Assembly: GCA_905160935.1 (NCBI GenBank) | Contig: CAJHZI010000559.1 | Span: 127,501 to 191,500 of the forward strand | From: Enchytraeus crypticus | Taxonomy: Eukaryota; Annelida; Clitellata; Enchytraeida; Enchytraeidae | Length of the DNA stretch: 64,000 nt | Direction: 5' to 3' | Shown here: one piece after another, positions 44,787-54,368 of the stretch | Position numbering within the stretch: position 1 is the first letter of the stretch | How the letters are laid out: each line of letters begins with the position of its first letter | Notes under the pieces: model-generated | Told to the model about the DNA's origin: nothing | Databases searched by the model: none | What the model saw: the letters and a program-made list of their open reading frames with translations, nothing else | Translations under genes and position numbers: made by a program

Positions 44787-44855
44787 CCAGCCCGACATAG
44801 CTTAACTTCGTTCATTGACGCGCAGCTAAGCCGAGTGCGCTAAATCCCGCCCCAT
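44787..44855 (-). mobile_element. 5S-derived SINE copy c (5' part only)
   Basis: The reverse complement reads GGGGCGGGATTTAGCGCACT, then CGGCTTAGCTGCGCG and GAACGAAGTTAAGC. This is the cleanest copy of the head. It ends about 30 bp before the exon at 44,887. Confidence 0.7.
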
Positions 44856-44886
44856 TAATTAAGCACATGACGGATTGATGTTTTAG

Positions 44887-45011
44887 ACATCTGTATTGGT
44901 CAGAATGTGCTAAATCTGGTCAAATAATGAGATCTTCTTTGGATGGTAGTAACAAAATAACCGTGATGCCATCTGGACCCAATATTGTGTCGCCTCAAGG
45001 TCTTTCTTTAG
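44887..45011 (+). CDS. LDL receptor family exon 7 of window: YWTD propeller blade
   Basis: This 125-nt exon follows GTTTTAG and ends CTTTAG before GTATGT. It encodes HLYWSECAKSGQIMRSSLDG and then SPQGLSLD across the junction. The tryptophan blade motif is LYWSE, where most relatives have YWTDW. The last nucleotide joins the next exon to give Asp in LSLDLESDTLFWVDAKLH. A reversed 5S-derived SINE ends about 30 bp upstream, so the branch point and pyrimidine tract have to sit in a very short space. Confidence 0.9.
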
Positions 45012-45690
45012 GTATGTCCTCGCTCTCTCTTTCTCTCTCTCTCTCTATCTTTTTGATATTTTATTTCTTTGTGTATTTCAATATCTGGTATTATCTATTA
45101 CTGTTTAATTATATTATATTAGAATCTTAGTATTATTGTTGTTTTAAACTATCGCTATTTAACACAAAATCTTAAATATGATGCAAAATTGGAAAAATTT
45201 AATTCATTTAGCACTCTGAAAGGTTGTTTTTTTTCTATCAAGAGGCTTATGGCACAACTTTATTAGAGAACAATCCGATATTTTGATTTAGTTTGTTTCA
45301 TTTATTCCATGCATAATTAATTCCAGTGTCTTTCAGGTATTCACACAGCTTGAAATTTCCGTTTTTTTTGTTTAGCTATGTTATTTATAAGTCTTCATGT
45401 GTAGTTTTATAACTTAAAAGCCAAGAGCTTTAGAGCATATATAACTTACAATTATTGAAAAGTTTCTGATTGACTATTGTTAAGAATGTTATAAATATTG
45501 AATTTCTCACAAAAGCACTTTAAAATAGTATTTTGAAAATTATGTTGAAGTATCCTAAAATTATGTTGAAAAATATTTGTGAATATTTTAATTAAATATT
45601 TAAAACTATTTTTAAAATGGAAATAGAATACCATGCTCTAGTTTGAAAATAAAATAGTACTTTGAAAATAATTGTTTGCCCATCACTGCC
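45012..45690. other. Intron, CT-rich start then unrecognised
   Basis: A CT tract at about 45,020-45,050 follows the donor closely. The rest is AT-rich without a recognised family. Confidence 0.55.
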
Positions 45691-45699
45691 TGTTAGATA

Positions 45700-46375
45700 T
45701 CTAATCAGCATGTGAAGTGCAATAGACAATGGACATAGATATTGATAAAGAAAGACGTAAAAGATTAGTTGAACACGATTAATTACAAATGAAGTTCTGA
45801 AGAGAGTTGATACAAAGAGACAGCAAATAATTGCGAAAAATATAAACAAGAGCTGGAAAAAACTTGTCTAACGATGGGTGGTTTGCTGCAAGATGTCAAT
45901 AAAAACTGATTGCTAGAGAAATGGAGTAATGGAAGTGTTGTCAACCTGATGTGTCAACACTAATTGGAAGTGTCAGAGCAACGTATGAAACTATGGGAGG
46001 TCAGACTGCATGACTGAAGAGGTAAAAATAGAAAAATCTTAACATTTGTGGCCGTAAAGTTTAAACCTTTGTAATATGATATAAACTTCAATAAAAATAA
46101 AAATAACGAATGGTTAAGTGCCACTTCACTCTAATGTGCCAAGCTAATGTGTCGCACTAGAAGTGCGACACATTAGCTTGGCACATTAGAGTGAAGTGGT
46201 CAGGTATCGAAAGGGCAAAAGGTTAGTAACCCCCGGAAGGCTGACATAATGATGTTTAGCACTTTTATAGCACATTCCAATATGGATATCGACTTGAAGA
46301 AAAGCAGAGGACAAAATTAATTGAAAGAATTTTATGCTATGGACCTACCGTTAGACAGAGCACTGAGAAATATAA
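45700..46375 (+). mobile_element. RTE-A copy 10 (very old)
   Basis: Faint RTE-A similarity at 45,700-45,870 (AGATTAGTTGAACACG, AATGAAGTTCTGAAGAGAG) resumes at 46,290-46,375 with CTATGGACCTACCGTTAGAC AGAGCACTGAG, the family 3' end. A perfect hairpin lies between the two parts at 46,121-46,199. Confidence 0.5.
46121..46199. repeat. Perfect inverted repeat, 38-bp arms, 3-nt loop
   Basis: The left arm 46,121-46,158 and right arm 46,162-46,199 are exact reverse complements, separated by AGA. The arm starts CCACTTCACTCTAATGTGCC. Each arm holds CTAATGTG twice. No flanking duplication is evident. Confidence 0.95.
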
Positions 46376-46379
46376 TGGT

Positions 46380-46738
46380 GCCCTATCACTATCCTCTAGG
46401 CATTTTAACACTCTATTAAGCTGCGACTGACGGGTTATTCTGTTATAGTTTTGTCGGCAGTGTGGCAAATATAAAATATAAAATGAAACGTACATAGTCC
46501 ACCACACAATGTAGTAGACAATGTATATGAAAGAGTTAAACAAAACAAAACTGAATTTAAAATAAAAAATAGACTATATGTTTATCTTCCACATAAAATA
46601 TGGTATTTGCAAAAGTTTATTCATAAAATGGTCAAGGCAGCCTTTACATCATTTTCGAAGATATTTTAAACTTTAAATCTTATCTAGCCATAGAGTTATC
46701 AATTTAAATAATATATTTCTTTTATTATCATTCATCAG
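46380..46738. other. Intron, nothing recognised
   Basis: AT-rich sequence without a recognised family. Confidence 0.5.
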
Positions 46739-46952
46739 CATCATCTTCCCTTTAATCCCAGTTTAATTTAGTTGCCTTCCTCAATTAGGTGGAATAATTA
46801 AATTTAATCCTGGGGGAAAATATTTCATGATGAGGTGGGTCCCCTCTTGCCATCCTCGGCTCCTGCCATTAATCGCCTCTTACGTACACGTGGCAGATTG
46901 TTTGCGGTTGCCCTATTCTGCAGTGGTCCAACCACACCCGAGCACAACACAT
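46739..46952 (-). mobile_element. Short RTE-related non-autonomous element
   Basis: The minus strand begins near GGGTGTGGTTGGACCACTGC and contains GGCGATTAATGGCAGGAGCC and GGGACCCACCTCATCATG. The last resembles the RTE-A 5' region (GGGCCCACCTCGTCGTC). It ends in AAACTGGGATTAAAGGGAAG plus a GAT tail like RTE-B. It looks like a 5'-end to 3'-end deletion derivative. Confidence 0.55.
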
Positions 46953-47027
46953 CGTCATCATCTGCCGTTAAACTCCAGTTTAACCAGGGTCGTGATACGA
47001 ATAGACTTTCTCCAGTCCTCTCTGTCC
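46953..47027 (-). mobile_element. RTE-B 3' end fragment
   Basis: Plus-strand CATCGTCATCATCTGCCGTT, then TCCAGTTTAACCAGGGTCG and GAATAGACTTTCTCCAGTCC are the complement of the RTE-B terminus. It abuts an L2 fragment at 47,028. Confidence 0.75.
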
Positions 47028-47208
47028 GTTTGAAGGAGGTCGGGAAGACTCCTTCTGAGAGTGAGAGGTTGATCAAGTGGGTAATGGGTAGTAAAAATTT
47101 CTAATATTTGAAAAAGATGTTTTCAATGTAGGCCTTTAATTTGACGTCACTGACATTGCCTTATGGCGAGGAATCGGACGTTAAATCCTTATTGATTCAT
47201 TGATTGAT
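47028..47208. mobile_element. L2 fragments in opposite orientation
   Basis: 47,028-47,088 encodes INLSLSEGVFPTSF on the minus strand. 47,140-47,208 is an L2 3' terminus on the plus strand (TGACATTGCC, GCGAGGAATCGGACGTTAAA, TTGA tail). The plus-strand piece lies between inverted arms at 47,092-47,143 and 47,211-47,262. Confidence 0.7.
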
Positions 47209-47294
47209 ATTTACGAATTTTAGGTTTATATTGAAAACATCTTTTTCAAATATTTAAATTTTTTATTCAGATATTAATTTATTGAGAGTCATAT

Positions 47295-47400
47295 GCTCCA
47301 TTAGTCGATCGTCGCCTTAGGATTGAGAGTTTTAGATTTGAAATCTCAGGTTCAGTTAAAATAGACCATTTTTCTAGTTGTTTGCAATTTTGTGCACGGG
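47295..47400 (+). mobile_element. tRNA-headed SINE family, copy b
   Basis: ATCGTCGCCTTAGGATTGAG, then TAGATTTGAAATC and AGGTTCAGTTAAAAT match the order in the copy at 48,062. Confidence 0.5.
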
Positions 47401-47411
47401 TTACATTCTAG

Positions 47412-47549
47412 TTCATAAATATTAACGCTAATTACAGCTCTGTCACTTGTCCACTATAAATTTTGATGAGTGTAAGTTATATTAGTCACTATAAGTATAT
47501 TGCGAGTATTTATTTAATTTTATCACAGCGTCATATTTAGAATTCTAAA

Positions 47550-47580
<31 letters not shown>

Positions 47581-48030
47581 GTCTGTTCTTTTCCTTTATC
47601 TAAATGAATAGTTTCTGCTTTAAAATTTATATAAAATTATTAAACGTTGCTGGTCGCAGCAGCGGGTGACATTGCCCTGAATCCACAACTTTTGGCTCCA
47701 GCAGCGCCAATAAATAAGAATTCTAAATATTAATTTTAATTACAGCTCTGTCATTTGTCTGTATTTGTTATATGTTTACATTTTATCGCTGCGCCGTATT
47801 TATAATTCCTAAGTATTAAAGCTACAGCTCCATCATTTGTCGAAGTATTAACTGACTGTGAGTATTTATTTAATTTAAATCGAGATGTCATATTTAAAAT
47901 TCATAAATATTAACGCTAATTAAAGCTGTCATTTGTCTTTTATAAATTTATGGTGAGCATAAATTTGGACGCATCGTCATATTTATAATTTCTGATTAAA
48001 TAAACTTTTTCATATGTAGTAAAGTTCTAC
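47412..48030. repeat. Diverged tandem repeat, about four units
   Basis: Units of roughly 90-140 bp share AAATATTAACGCTAATTACA, GCTCTGTCATTTGTC and CGTCATATTTATAATTC. Unit spacing is irregular. A short retroposon interrupts the first unit at 47,555-47,717. Confidence 0.65.
47555..47717 (-). mobile_element. 163-bp SINE with 15-bp target duplication and AAT tail
   Basis: It is flanked by exact GAATTCTAAATATTA at 47,540-47,554 and 47,718-47,732. On the minus strand it runs from TTATTTATTGGCGCTGCTGG to an AAT repeat tail. The head contains GTGTCACCCGCTGC-like sequence. The source RNA is not identified. Confidence 0.8.
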
Positions 48031-48061
48031 GTGTATATTATATTGATTTCTTGAGAATTGT

Positions 48062-48180
48062 TTGGTAAATTTCTAGAGCGTCCGCCTTAGGATTTGAAGT
48101 TCGGATTCAAATCCAGGTTCAGTTAAAAGTGCCTCTTTATCCTACATGTGTGCATTTTTCTCACGGATACATCTAGTATA
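48062..48180 (+). mobile_element. tRNA-headed SINE family, copy c
   Basis: TCTAGAGCGTCCGCCTTAGG, then GTTCGGATTCAAATCC (a good B box) and AGGTTCAGTTAAAAGTGCC are the clearest copy of this family. The anticodon-loop region would be GCCTTAG. Confidence 0.65.
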
Positions 48181-48325
48181 CAGTTACATCAAATTCGCCG
48201 ACACGGCGAATTCCATCATTTTCACGGTGGATTTGAGAATTTGATCATCCTTATGATTGTTTGCTTGATTTATTTATTTATTGATTGATTGATTGCCTGC
48301 TTTATTGATCTATTGATTGGTGTAG

Positions 48326-48465
48326 ATTTAGAGAGTGACACACTGTTTTGGGTGGATGCTAAACTACACTTACTAACGGCACTCAATCTCACATCATATA
48401 CTTCGCACTTTGTGTTCACTTCGTCTGTTTATCTTAGACATCCTTTCTCTCTCGCTGTATTTGAG
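48326..48465 (+). CDS. LDL receptor family exon 8 of window: YWTD propeller blade
   Basis: This 140-nt exon follows GTGTAG and ends GTATTTGAG before GTCTGT, in phase 0. It encodes LESDTLFWVDAKLHLL and ends RHPFSLAVFE, a motif nearly identical to the exon end HPFSLAVFE of human LDLR. From memory, the matching human exon (exon 12) is also 140 nt and ends in the same phase. The following exon, expected to begin with an acidic residue and another YWTD strand, is not found in the remaining 15.5 kb. A TTGA-type repeat lies within 55 bp upstream of the acceptor. Confidence 0.88.
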
Positions 48466-48770
48466 GTCTGTCCCTTTACGCTTTCACTTAGTTTCATTTC
48501 TCTTTTCTCTCATCTGTAATTAATATTAGTGCAGACGAATTAGCCAATCTTGGTTTAAGTGTAAATTGTAGACGTGACACATGAAATTTAGCCAATTAAT
48601 AGGTCTATGCCTATTGGTATCAGGACACTAGATTAGGTTAATAAGCTACGTTATTTATTATAATCTCCGGTATCCTCAAAAGGCTTCAAAATTAGGTCTA
48701 ATATTCAAAATCGGAACCTTTGTTTTAAAGCGAAATGTTTTAAAGTTTTTAACGCAATCTTCAGCTAAAG
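48466..48770. other. Intron, nothing recognised
   Basis: This is AT-rich intron between the last visible exon and the fold-back element. Confidence 0.55.
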
Positions 48771-48773
48771 TAG

Positions 48774-50997
48774 ATATGAATAGCGGCTTCTGGAACAGCC
48801 CAGCTACGGTTTAGCCTATTAGCCTATAGGCTAGCAGCTGCTAGGCTGTAGCCTAGCAGCTGCCTATAGCCTAGCAGCTGCTAGCAGCAGCGGGCGGCGG
48901 CAGCAGGCGGCGGCGGGCGGCTCTCGGGGCGGCGCTGCTGCAGGGGGTATGACGCGCAGACGGGACGGCTCTGCTGCGGCCTGTCTAGACAAGTCCGACA
49001 AAAACCAGATGCGCGGTGCCTTGACGCGGAGAATGTCCTTGAATTTCAAAACAAACTTATTACGTAGTCGCACACATATAGACAAGTCTACAATTACACA
49101 ATTGTGGTGAAACCGTTGATTCTTAATTAGCTGTCCTACTTATTGTGCAGCGTTTCGAAATATGCAATAGATACGTACTCTGTCTGTATGCACGGCAACT
49201 GTTGTTATGATGTATGCAAATTGTAAACACTTTTTCAGTTAGATGTCTCTAAGTGTTAACATTAAGTGTTTGTAAACAGTAACCACTATTCCGACAAGGC
49301 ATCTTTATCCACTTTAAATTTACCAAGACGTGTTTCTATCAACATTAACTTTACCAAGTCATGCTTTTATTAACTTTAACATTAACAAGTTATGTTTTTA
49401 TGAAATTTATTATCGTGAAGACATGCTTTTATCAATTGTAAATTTACCAAGGCATCTTTTTTACCAACTTTAACTTTAACAAGTTAAGTTTTTATCAATT
49501 TTAAATTTATCAAATCTTATTTTTATCAATTTTAAATTTAGCAAGTTAATTTGTTATCAAATTTAAATTTATCATGTCATCTTTTTATTAATTTTAACTA
49601 TAACAAGTTAAGTTTTTATCAATTTTAAATTTATCAGATGACCTGCGCAATAACAGCTGCGGTGTGCAGCCTAAAAGCTAGTGATGACGCATTATCAGAT
49701 GACCCAAGCTACCTAAGGAGGTACACACTGACCTATACTGCGCAATAATAGATGCTGCATGCAGCTGCAGGCAGTGGCGGACTAACAGCTTCTGTGGCCT
49801 AAACCTAGGTTGGATAGCCTAAGGCGCAGAACCTATACTGCGCAATAACAGCTGCTGCGTGCAGGCGGCGCGCTGCTGCGCTCAGCCTACAATGATGACT
49901 CATTCTCACGCGCACAATTGTTATTTTGGCCTACTAAGCTCAACGTAAACATGATGACTCATTCTCACGCGCGCAATTGTTACTTTGACCTACTAAACTC
50001 AACGTAAACACGATGACTCATTCTCACGCGCGCAATTGTTACTTTGACTTACTAAGCACGACGTAAACATGATGACTCATTCTCACATGCACAATTGTTA
50101 TATTGATCTACTAAATTCAATGCATCTTTTTTACTAACATTAACTGTATCAAGGTGTTTTACATCAACATTAACTTTATCAAAGCTTATTTGTATCAACT
50201 TTACATTTATCAAGTTAAGTTTTATCAATTTTAAAATTGATAAAAATAAGATTTGACAAATTTAAATTTGATAAAAACTTAACTTGTTAAAGTTAAAGTT
50301 GGTAAAAAAGATGCCTTGGTAAATTTACAATTGATAAAAGCATGTCTTCACGATAATAAATTTTATAAAAACATAACTTGTTAATGTTAAAGTTGATAAA
50401 AACTTGACTTGGTAAAGTTAATGTTGATAGAAACACGTCTTGGTAAATTTAAAGTTGATAAAGATGCCTTGTCGGAAAAGTGGTTACTGTTTATAAACAC
50501 TTAATGTTAACACTTAGAGACATCTAACTGAAAAAGTGTTTACAATTTGCATACATCATAACAACAGTTGCCGTGCATACAGACAGAGTACGTATCTATT
50601 GCATATTTCGAAACGCTGCGCAATAAGTAGGACAGCTAATTAAGAATCAACGGTTTCACCACAATGTGTAATTGTAGACTTGTCCATATGTGTGCGACTA
50701 CGTAATAAGTTTGTTTTGAAATTCTAGGACATTCTCCGCGTCAAGGCACCGCGCATCTGGTTTTTGTCGGACTTGTCTAGACAGGCCGCAGCAGAGCCGT
50801 CCCGTCTGCGCGTCATACCCCCTGCAGCAGCGCCGCCCCGAGAGCCGCTCGCCGCCGCCTGCTGCCGCCGCCTGCAGCAGCTGCTGCTAGCAGCTGCTAG
50901 GCTATAGGCAGCTGCTAGGCTACAGCCTAGCAGCTGCTAGCCTATAGGCTAATAGGGTAAACCGTTGCTGGGCTGTTCCAGAAGCCGCTATTCATAT
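48774..50997. mobile_element. Fold-back element with inverted arms of about 760 bp
   Basis: The outer ends are TGAATAGCGGCTTCTGGAAC and its complement, flanked by TA on both sides. The left arm (to about 49,530) and right arm (from about 50,236) are nearly identical over their outer 300 bp. In order inward, each arm has a GC-rich tip with CTAGCAGCTGCTAG repeats and GGCGGC runs, a unique block (CAGACGGGACGGCTCTGCTG) and a run of TTTATCAATTTTAAATTTA-type units. The middle has four 59-bp repeats. No open frame for a transposase is present, so it depends on another element. Confidence 0.9.
49893..50110. repeat. Four 59-bp tandem repeats inside the fold-back element
   Basis: Each unit contains GATGACTCATTCTCACGCGC, AATTGTTA and CTCAACGTAAACA. 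The last unit is the most diverged. Confidence 0.9.
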
Positions 50998-51009
50998 GCT
51001 AGCGAGATA

Positions 51010-51415
51010 AGAGCAGTACAGCAATCTGCAGCTTCTGTTATGATTCAGCTTGTGGAATCGTATTGTGTGCCTTCTCTATGTGACAACAATGTTACTATCA
51101 ATTACATAGACTCTGAACAAGATCCAGTTTAGAACACAATTGAAATTGATACTCAGTTCAATAATTACTTCTCTGCAATAGGTAACACCCTTGCTTCTAA
51201 GATTATCTCACCTGTTAATGGATATAAATCATTCCTTTCTCCTTCTATAACAAAATCTATTTTTTAAATCCTGCAACTGAAGATGAAGTATTAAATATTA
51301 TTTTGTCTCTGAAATCTACTAATTCTACTGGTAGTGATGGCGTAATTTAAAAATTTCAACTTTCTATTAATTTTATCATTAATCCTTTAACTCACTCACT
51401 TAAATCAGGCTGGTC
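51010..51415 (+). mobile_element. CR1/L2-like LINE fragment (start of reverse transcriptase)
   Basis: The plus strand gives FNNYFSAIGNTLASKIISPV, then EDEVLNIILSLKSTNSTGSD, the usual sequence before the reverse-transcriptase fingers. It is broken by frame changes and stops after about 400 bp. Confidence 0.65.
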
Positions 51416-52087
51416 ATAGTTATCCTTCTTCGTCTTCTCTAGGTGCCGTGCCTGTTCCAAGCCTGAGCGGGCATGGTCATATTCCTCCATATGTCTTGTT
51501 CATTGTTGCTCCAATCATCTCTGTTTCAGTTAACTGCATCCATTTGCTAAGACTCTTAATTAACGTCATCTGCTGTCGACCCTTGTATCTTTTGCCATTT
51601 ATTATTCAAGTCACTACGGTATTTTCATCTATTTTGTTCCGCATAATGTGTCCGAAAAACTGCATCTGTTGTCGTCGTATTCGGTTCAAAAGGTCACGAC
51701 ATGTTGACATTCTTTGTAAAACATCTTCATTTTTAACGTGATCTATATAAGATATACGTAGCATTCTTCTATAGAACCATATCTCTGTTGCTTCAAGTTT
51801 CGATTCCATTACAGAAGAGATTGTCCAAACTAAACTTTCATATAACAATATTGGTCTTTTTTTGGTATCAACTGATAATTTATGACTTCTGAAAATCTTT
51901 GACATTCTATTATGTACCTCCTTAGCCATGGCTATTCTTCTGTTTATTTCCTAGTCATATTTCCCATTTTGATGAATATTAACCATATTTATTTGATGGA
52001 TATTAATTATATTATATTTATATTTAGGATAGGGACCCTAAATATAAATATAATATAATAATATTATATTTATATTAAGGGTCACTT

Positions 52088-53417
52088 TCTCTCTTAGTGC
52101 ACTGCCTACTGGCAGGTCCATGGTACATAACACCTCCACTCTTCTGTCTTCCGCCTTCCTCTTCATTTCCACATATGAGTGGGTTTTTAAATCATCTAAC
52201 ATACCTAATCTCAGCCTGCCCCTGCCTCTTTTTCCTTCCATTCTACCTTCTATGACTTCTTTTAATGGACCTTCCCCCCTTAGAATGTGTCCTATCCATC
52301 TCTTCTTCCTATTTCTTAATACATTTATCAACTGTCTATCTGTGCCAACTCTCTCCAGGAATTCCTCATTTGTAACCTTTTGGGTCCAGCTAATCCTCTC
52401 CATTCTTCTCCAAATCCACATTTCCAATGCCTCCAGTTTCCTAATATCTTCCTTCCTTAAGGTCCATGTTTCACATCCATACAATAGCGTGGTCCAAACC
52501 AAAGTTCTCATTATCTTTATCTTTGTGTCTTTCTTTAGACTTTTTGTTAATAGTTCTTTTCTACTACCAATGGCCGCTTTTGCAATCCTACTGCATATTT
52601 CCGTCTCACACTTCCCGTCATCGGTTATAGTATGACCCAAATATTTGAAACTCCTTACCTGTTCCAATTTCGTACCATTTATTGTGATATTCACTTCACC
52701 TTTATTATTGGAAACTCTCATAATCTTGGTCTTTTTTATATTAATCTTCATGCCGTATCTCAAAGCCGTATCATTCAGCCTATCCATTATCTTCTGCAAT
52801 CCAATCTCGCTGCCCGCTACCATACCTTGGTCATCTGCAAATCGTACATCTTGTAACAAATTCCCTCCTACTTTTATTCCTTCTTCCATGTCTTCCATGG
52901 CTTCATCCATCATTGCCTCAGCGTAAATGTTAAACAGCAGCGGCGAAATGCTACAACCTTGTCTTACTCCACGTCCTATTTCACCTTCTTCTGAGTATTC
53001 ATGTTGCATTTTGATTACTGCTCTTTGATTCATGTACACGTTCAAAATTAGTCTTCTATCTCTCCAGTCAATTCCTATTCTTTTTATGATATCCATCATC
53101 GTTATCCAATCAATCCTGTCAAAGGCCTTCGCGAAGTCTACAAAGCTTACAAAAACATCATTTCCATATTCTAAGCTGCTTTCGCAAAGAACCCGCATTA
53201 CCCCTATTGCTTCTCTTGTACCACATCCATTCCTAAAACCAAATTGTGTCTGGCTCAGTATCATTTCTTCTTTCAACTGAATGCGATTATTTGCCATCTT
53301 AATAAGATCTTCGATACATGAGGTATTAAGCTTATTGTTCTGTAATCCGAACACTCCACAGCATTGGCTTTTTTGGGAATTGGGATCATCACAGACTTGG
53401 TAAAGTCGTCTGGCCAA
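52088..53417 (-). pseudogene. RTE-A reverse transcriptase and C-terminal domain (open over 440 codons)
   Basis: This long open piece covers TQFGFRNGCGTREAIGVMRV, motif A FVDFAKAFDRIDW, motif B GVRQGCSISPLLFNIYAEAM and motif C VRFADDQGMVAGSE. The C-terminal segment follows: LLYGCETWTLRKEDIRKLEA, ISWTQKVTNEEFLERVGTD and GRMEGKRGRGRLRLGMLDDL. It is the best-preserved RT in the window. The frame runs on past the element end into flanking DNA. Confidence 0.88.
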
Positions 53418-54368
53418 ATACCTGTATTGTACACTTCCATAGACACCTCCATTATCTTATCGAGTGTTCTTATCTTCCAACATTTTCAAGAATTTTGCTG
53501 GGATTTCATCTATTCCGGCTGCCTTCCCCTTCTTCATACTGTTAATTGCAGAATAAACTTCCTCCTTCATTAAGTCGGGCCCCTTTTATCGTTTTCTATG
53601 ATATTTTCTTCTTCTATTTTAAAATCCTCTTGAACTGGTTTCCCAGCCTTGTCATACAATTCCTCTACATATTCTCTCCATCTTTCTTTTACTTCTTCCA
53701 GCTCTGTCTTCAATTCCCTATCTTTACCCATTATACTAATGTTCTTTGCATCTCCTTTCTTTTTCTTGTCGGTTCTTGTTAATATCCTGACTTCCTGGTA
53801 TAATAGATCCGACCTCCCTCTTCTATCATATTCTGCTAAATCATCACACTTTTCGTTCCACCAATGATCTTTTGCTTTGTCTGTAATTCTTCTAAGTTCA
53901 CTGTTTAAGCTTCTATATTTCCTTAGGCCGTGACTGGTATCTATACGTTTCCATTTCCTCCTTTCATCCATTTTGTCTAGCATCTCGCTTGTGATCCAAG
54001 GTTTTTTAGCTGTATTTGCTGTTCGAAAGCCATAAACTTCTTGTGCACCTATTTTAATAGCCTCCTTTAGCTGACACCATCTTTCATTTACCCCTGTACT
54101 CTCGTAGTCCTTCATTTCCTTAACTTCTCTTTCCACTGCTTCCTGAAACTGACTTCTTTTCTCGTTCAATCCGTTCAAATTCCATCTCTTACTGCTTTTC
54201 TTCTTGAGTATTTTCTTCAGCTGAAGCCCTACTTTTGCCATTGTGGTCTGAATTAATATCGGCTCGTGGATAAGCCCTTGAATTCTTCACACTATTCCTG
54301 TACCGTTGCTTTGTCAGAATATAGTCTATCTGGTATCTTCCATCTTTTCCGGGGCTTCCTGGTTTCTT

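Larger units (their letters stand above)
7689..48465 (+). other. Host gene span: LDL-receptor family gene (eight internal exons)
   Basis: Eight exons with AG acceptors and GT donors join into one open frame with matching phases: 1-1 for the two LDLa and two EGF exons, then 1-2, 2-2, 2-1 and 1-0. The module order is LDLa, LDLa, EGF, calcium-binding EGF and YWTD propeller, as in LDLR, VLDLR and LRP8, which are single-pass endocytic and signalling receptors at the cell surface. LRP1 and LRP4 carry similar blocks, so the exact subfamily is open. Neither the first nor the last exon is present, so the gene is partial at both ends. The introns hold nearly all of the mobile elements listed below. No promoter or polyadenylation site of this gene is visible. 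Confidence 0.88.

Noticed and set aside
47560-47580. CRISPR-like or satellite array
   Set aside because: It is the AAT tail of a short retroposon. No regular repeat-spacer arrangement exists anywhere in the window.
48830-48960. A CpG-island promoter or GC-rich first exon
   Set aside because: The GC-rich block is the tip of the fold-back element and is mirrored at 50,760-50,960.
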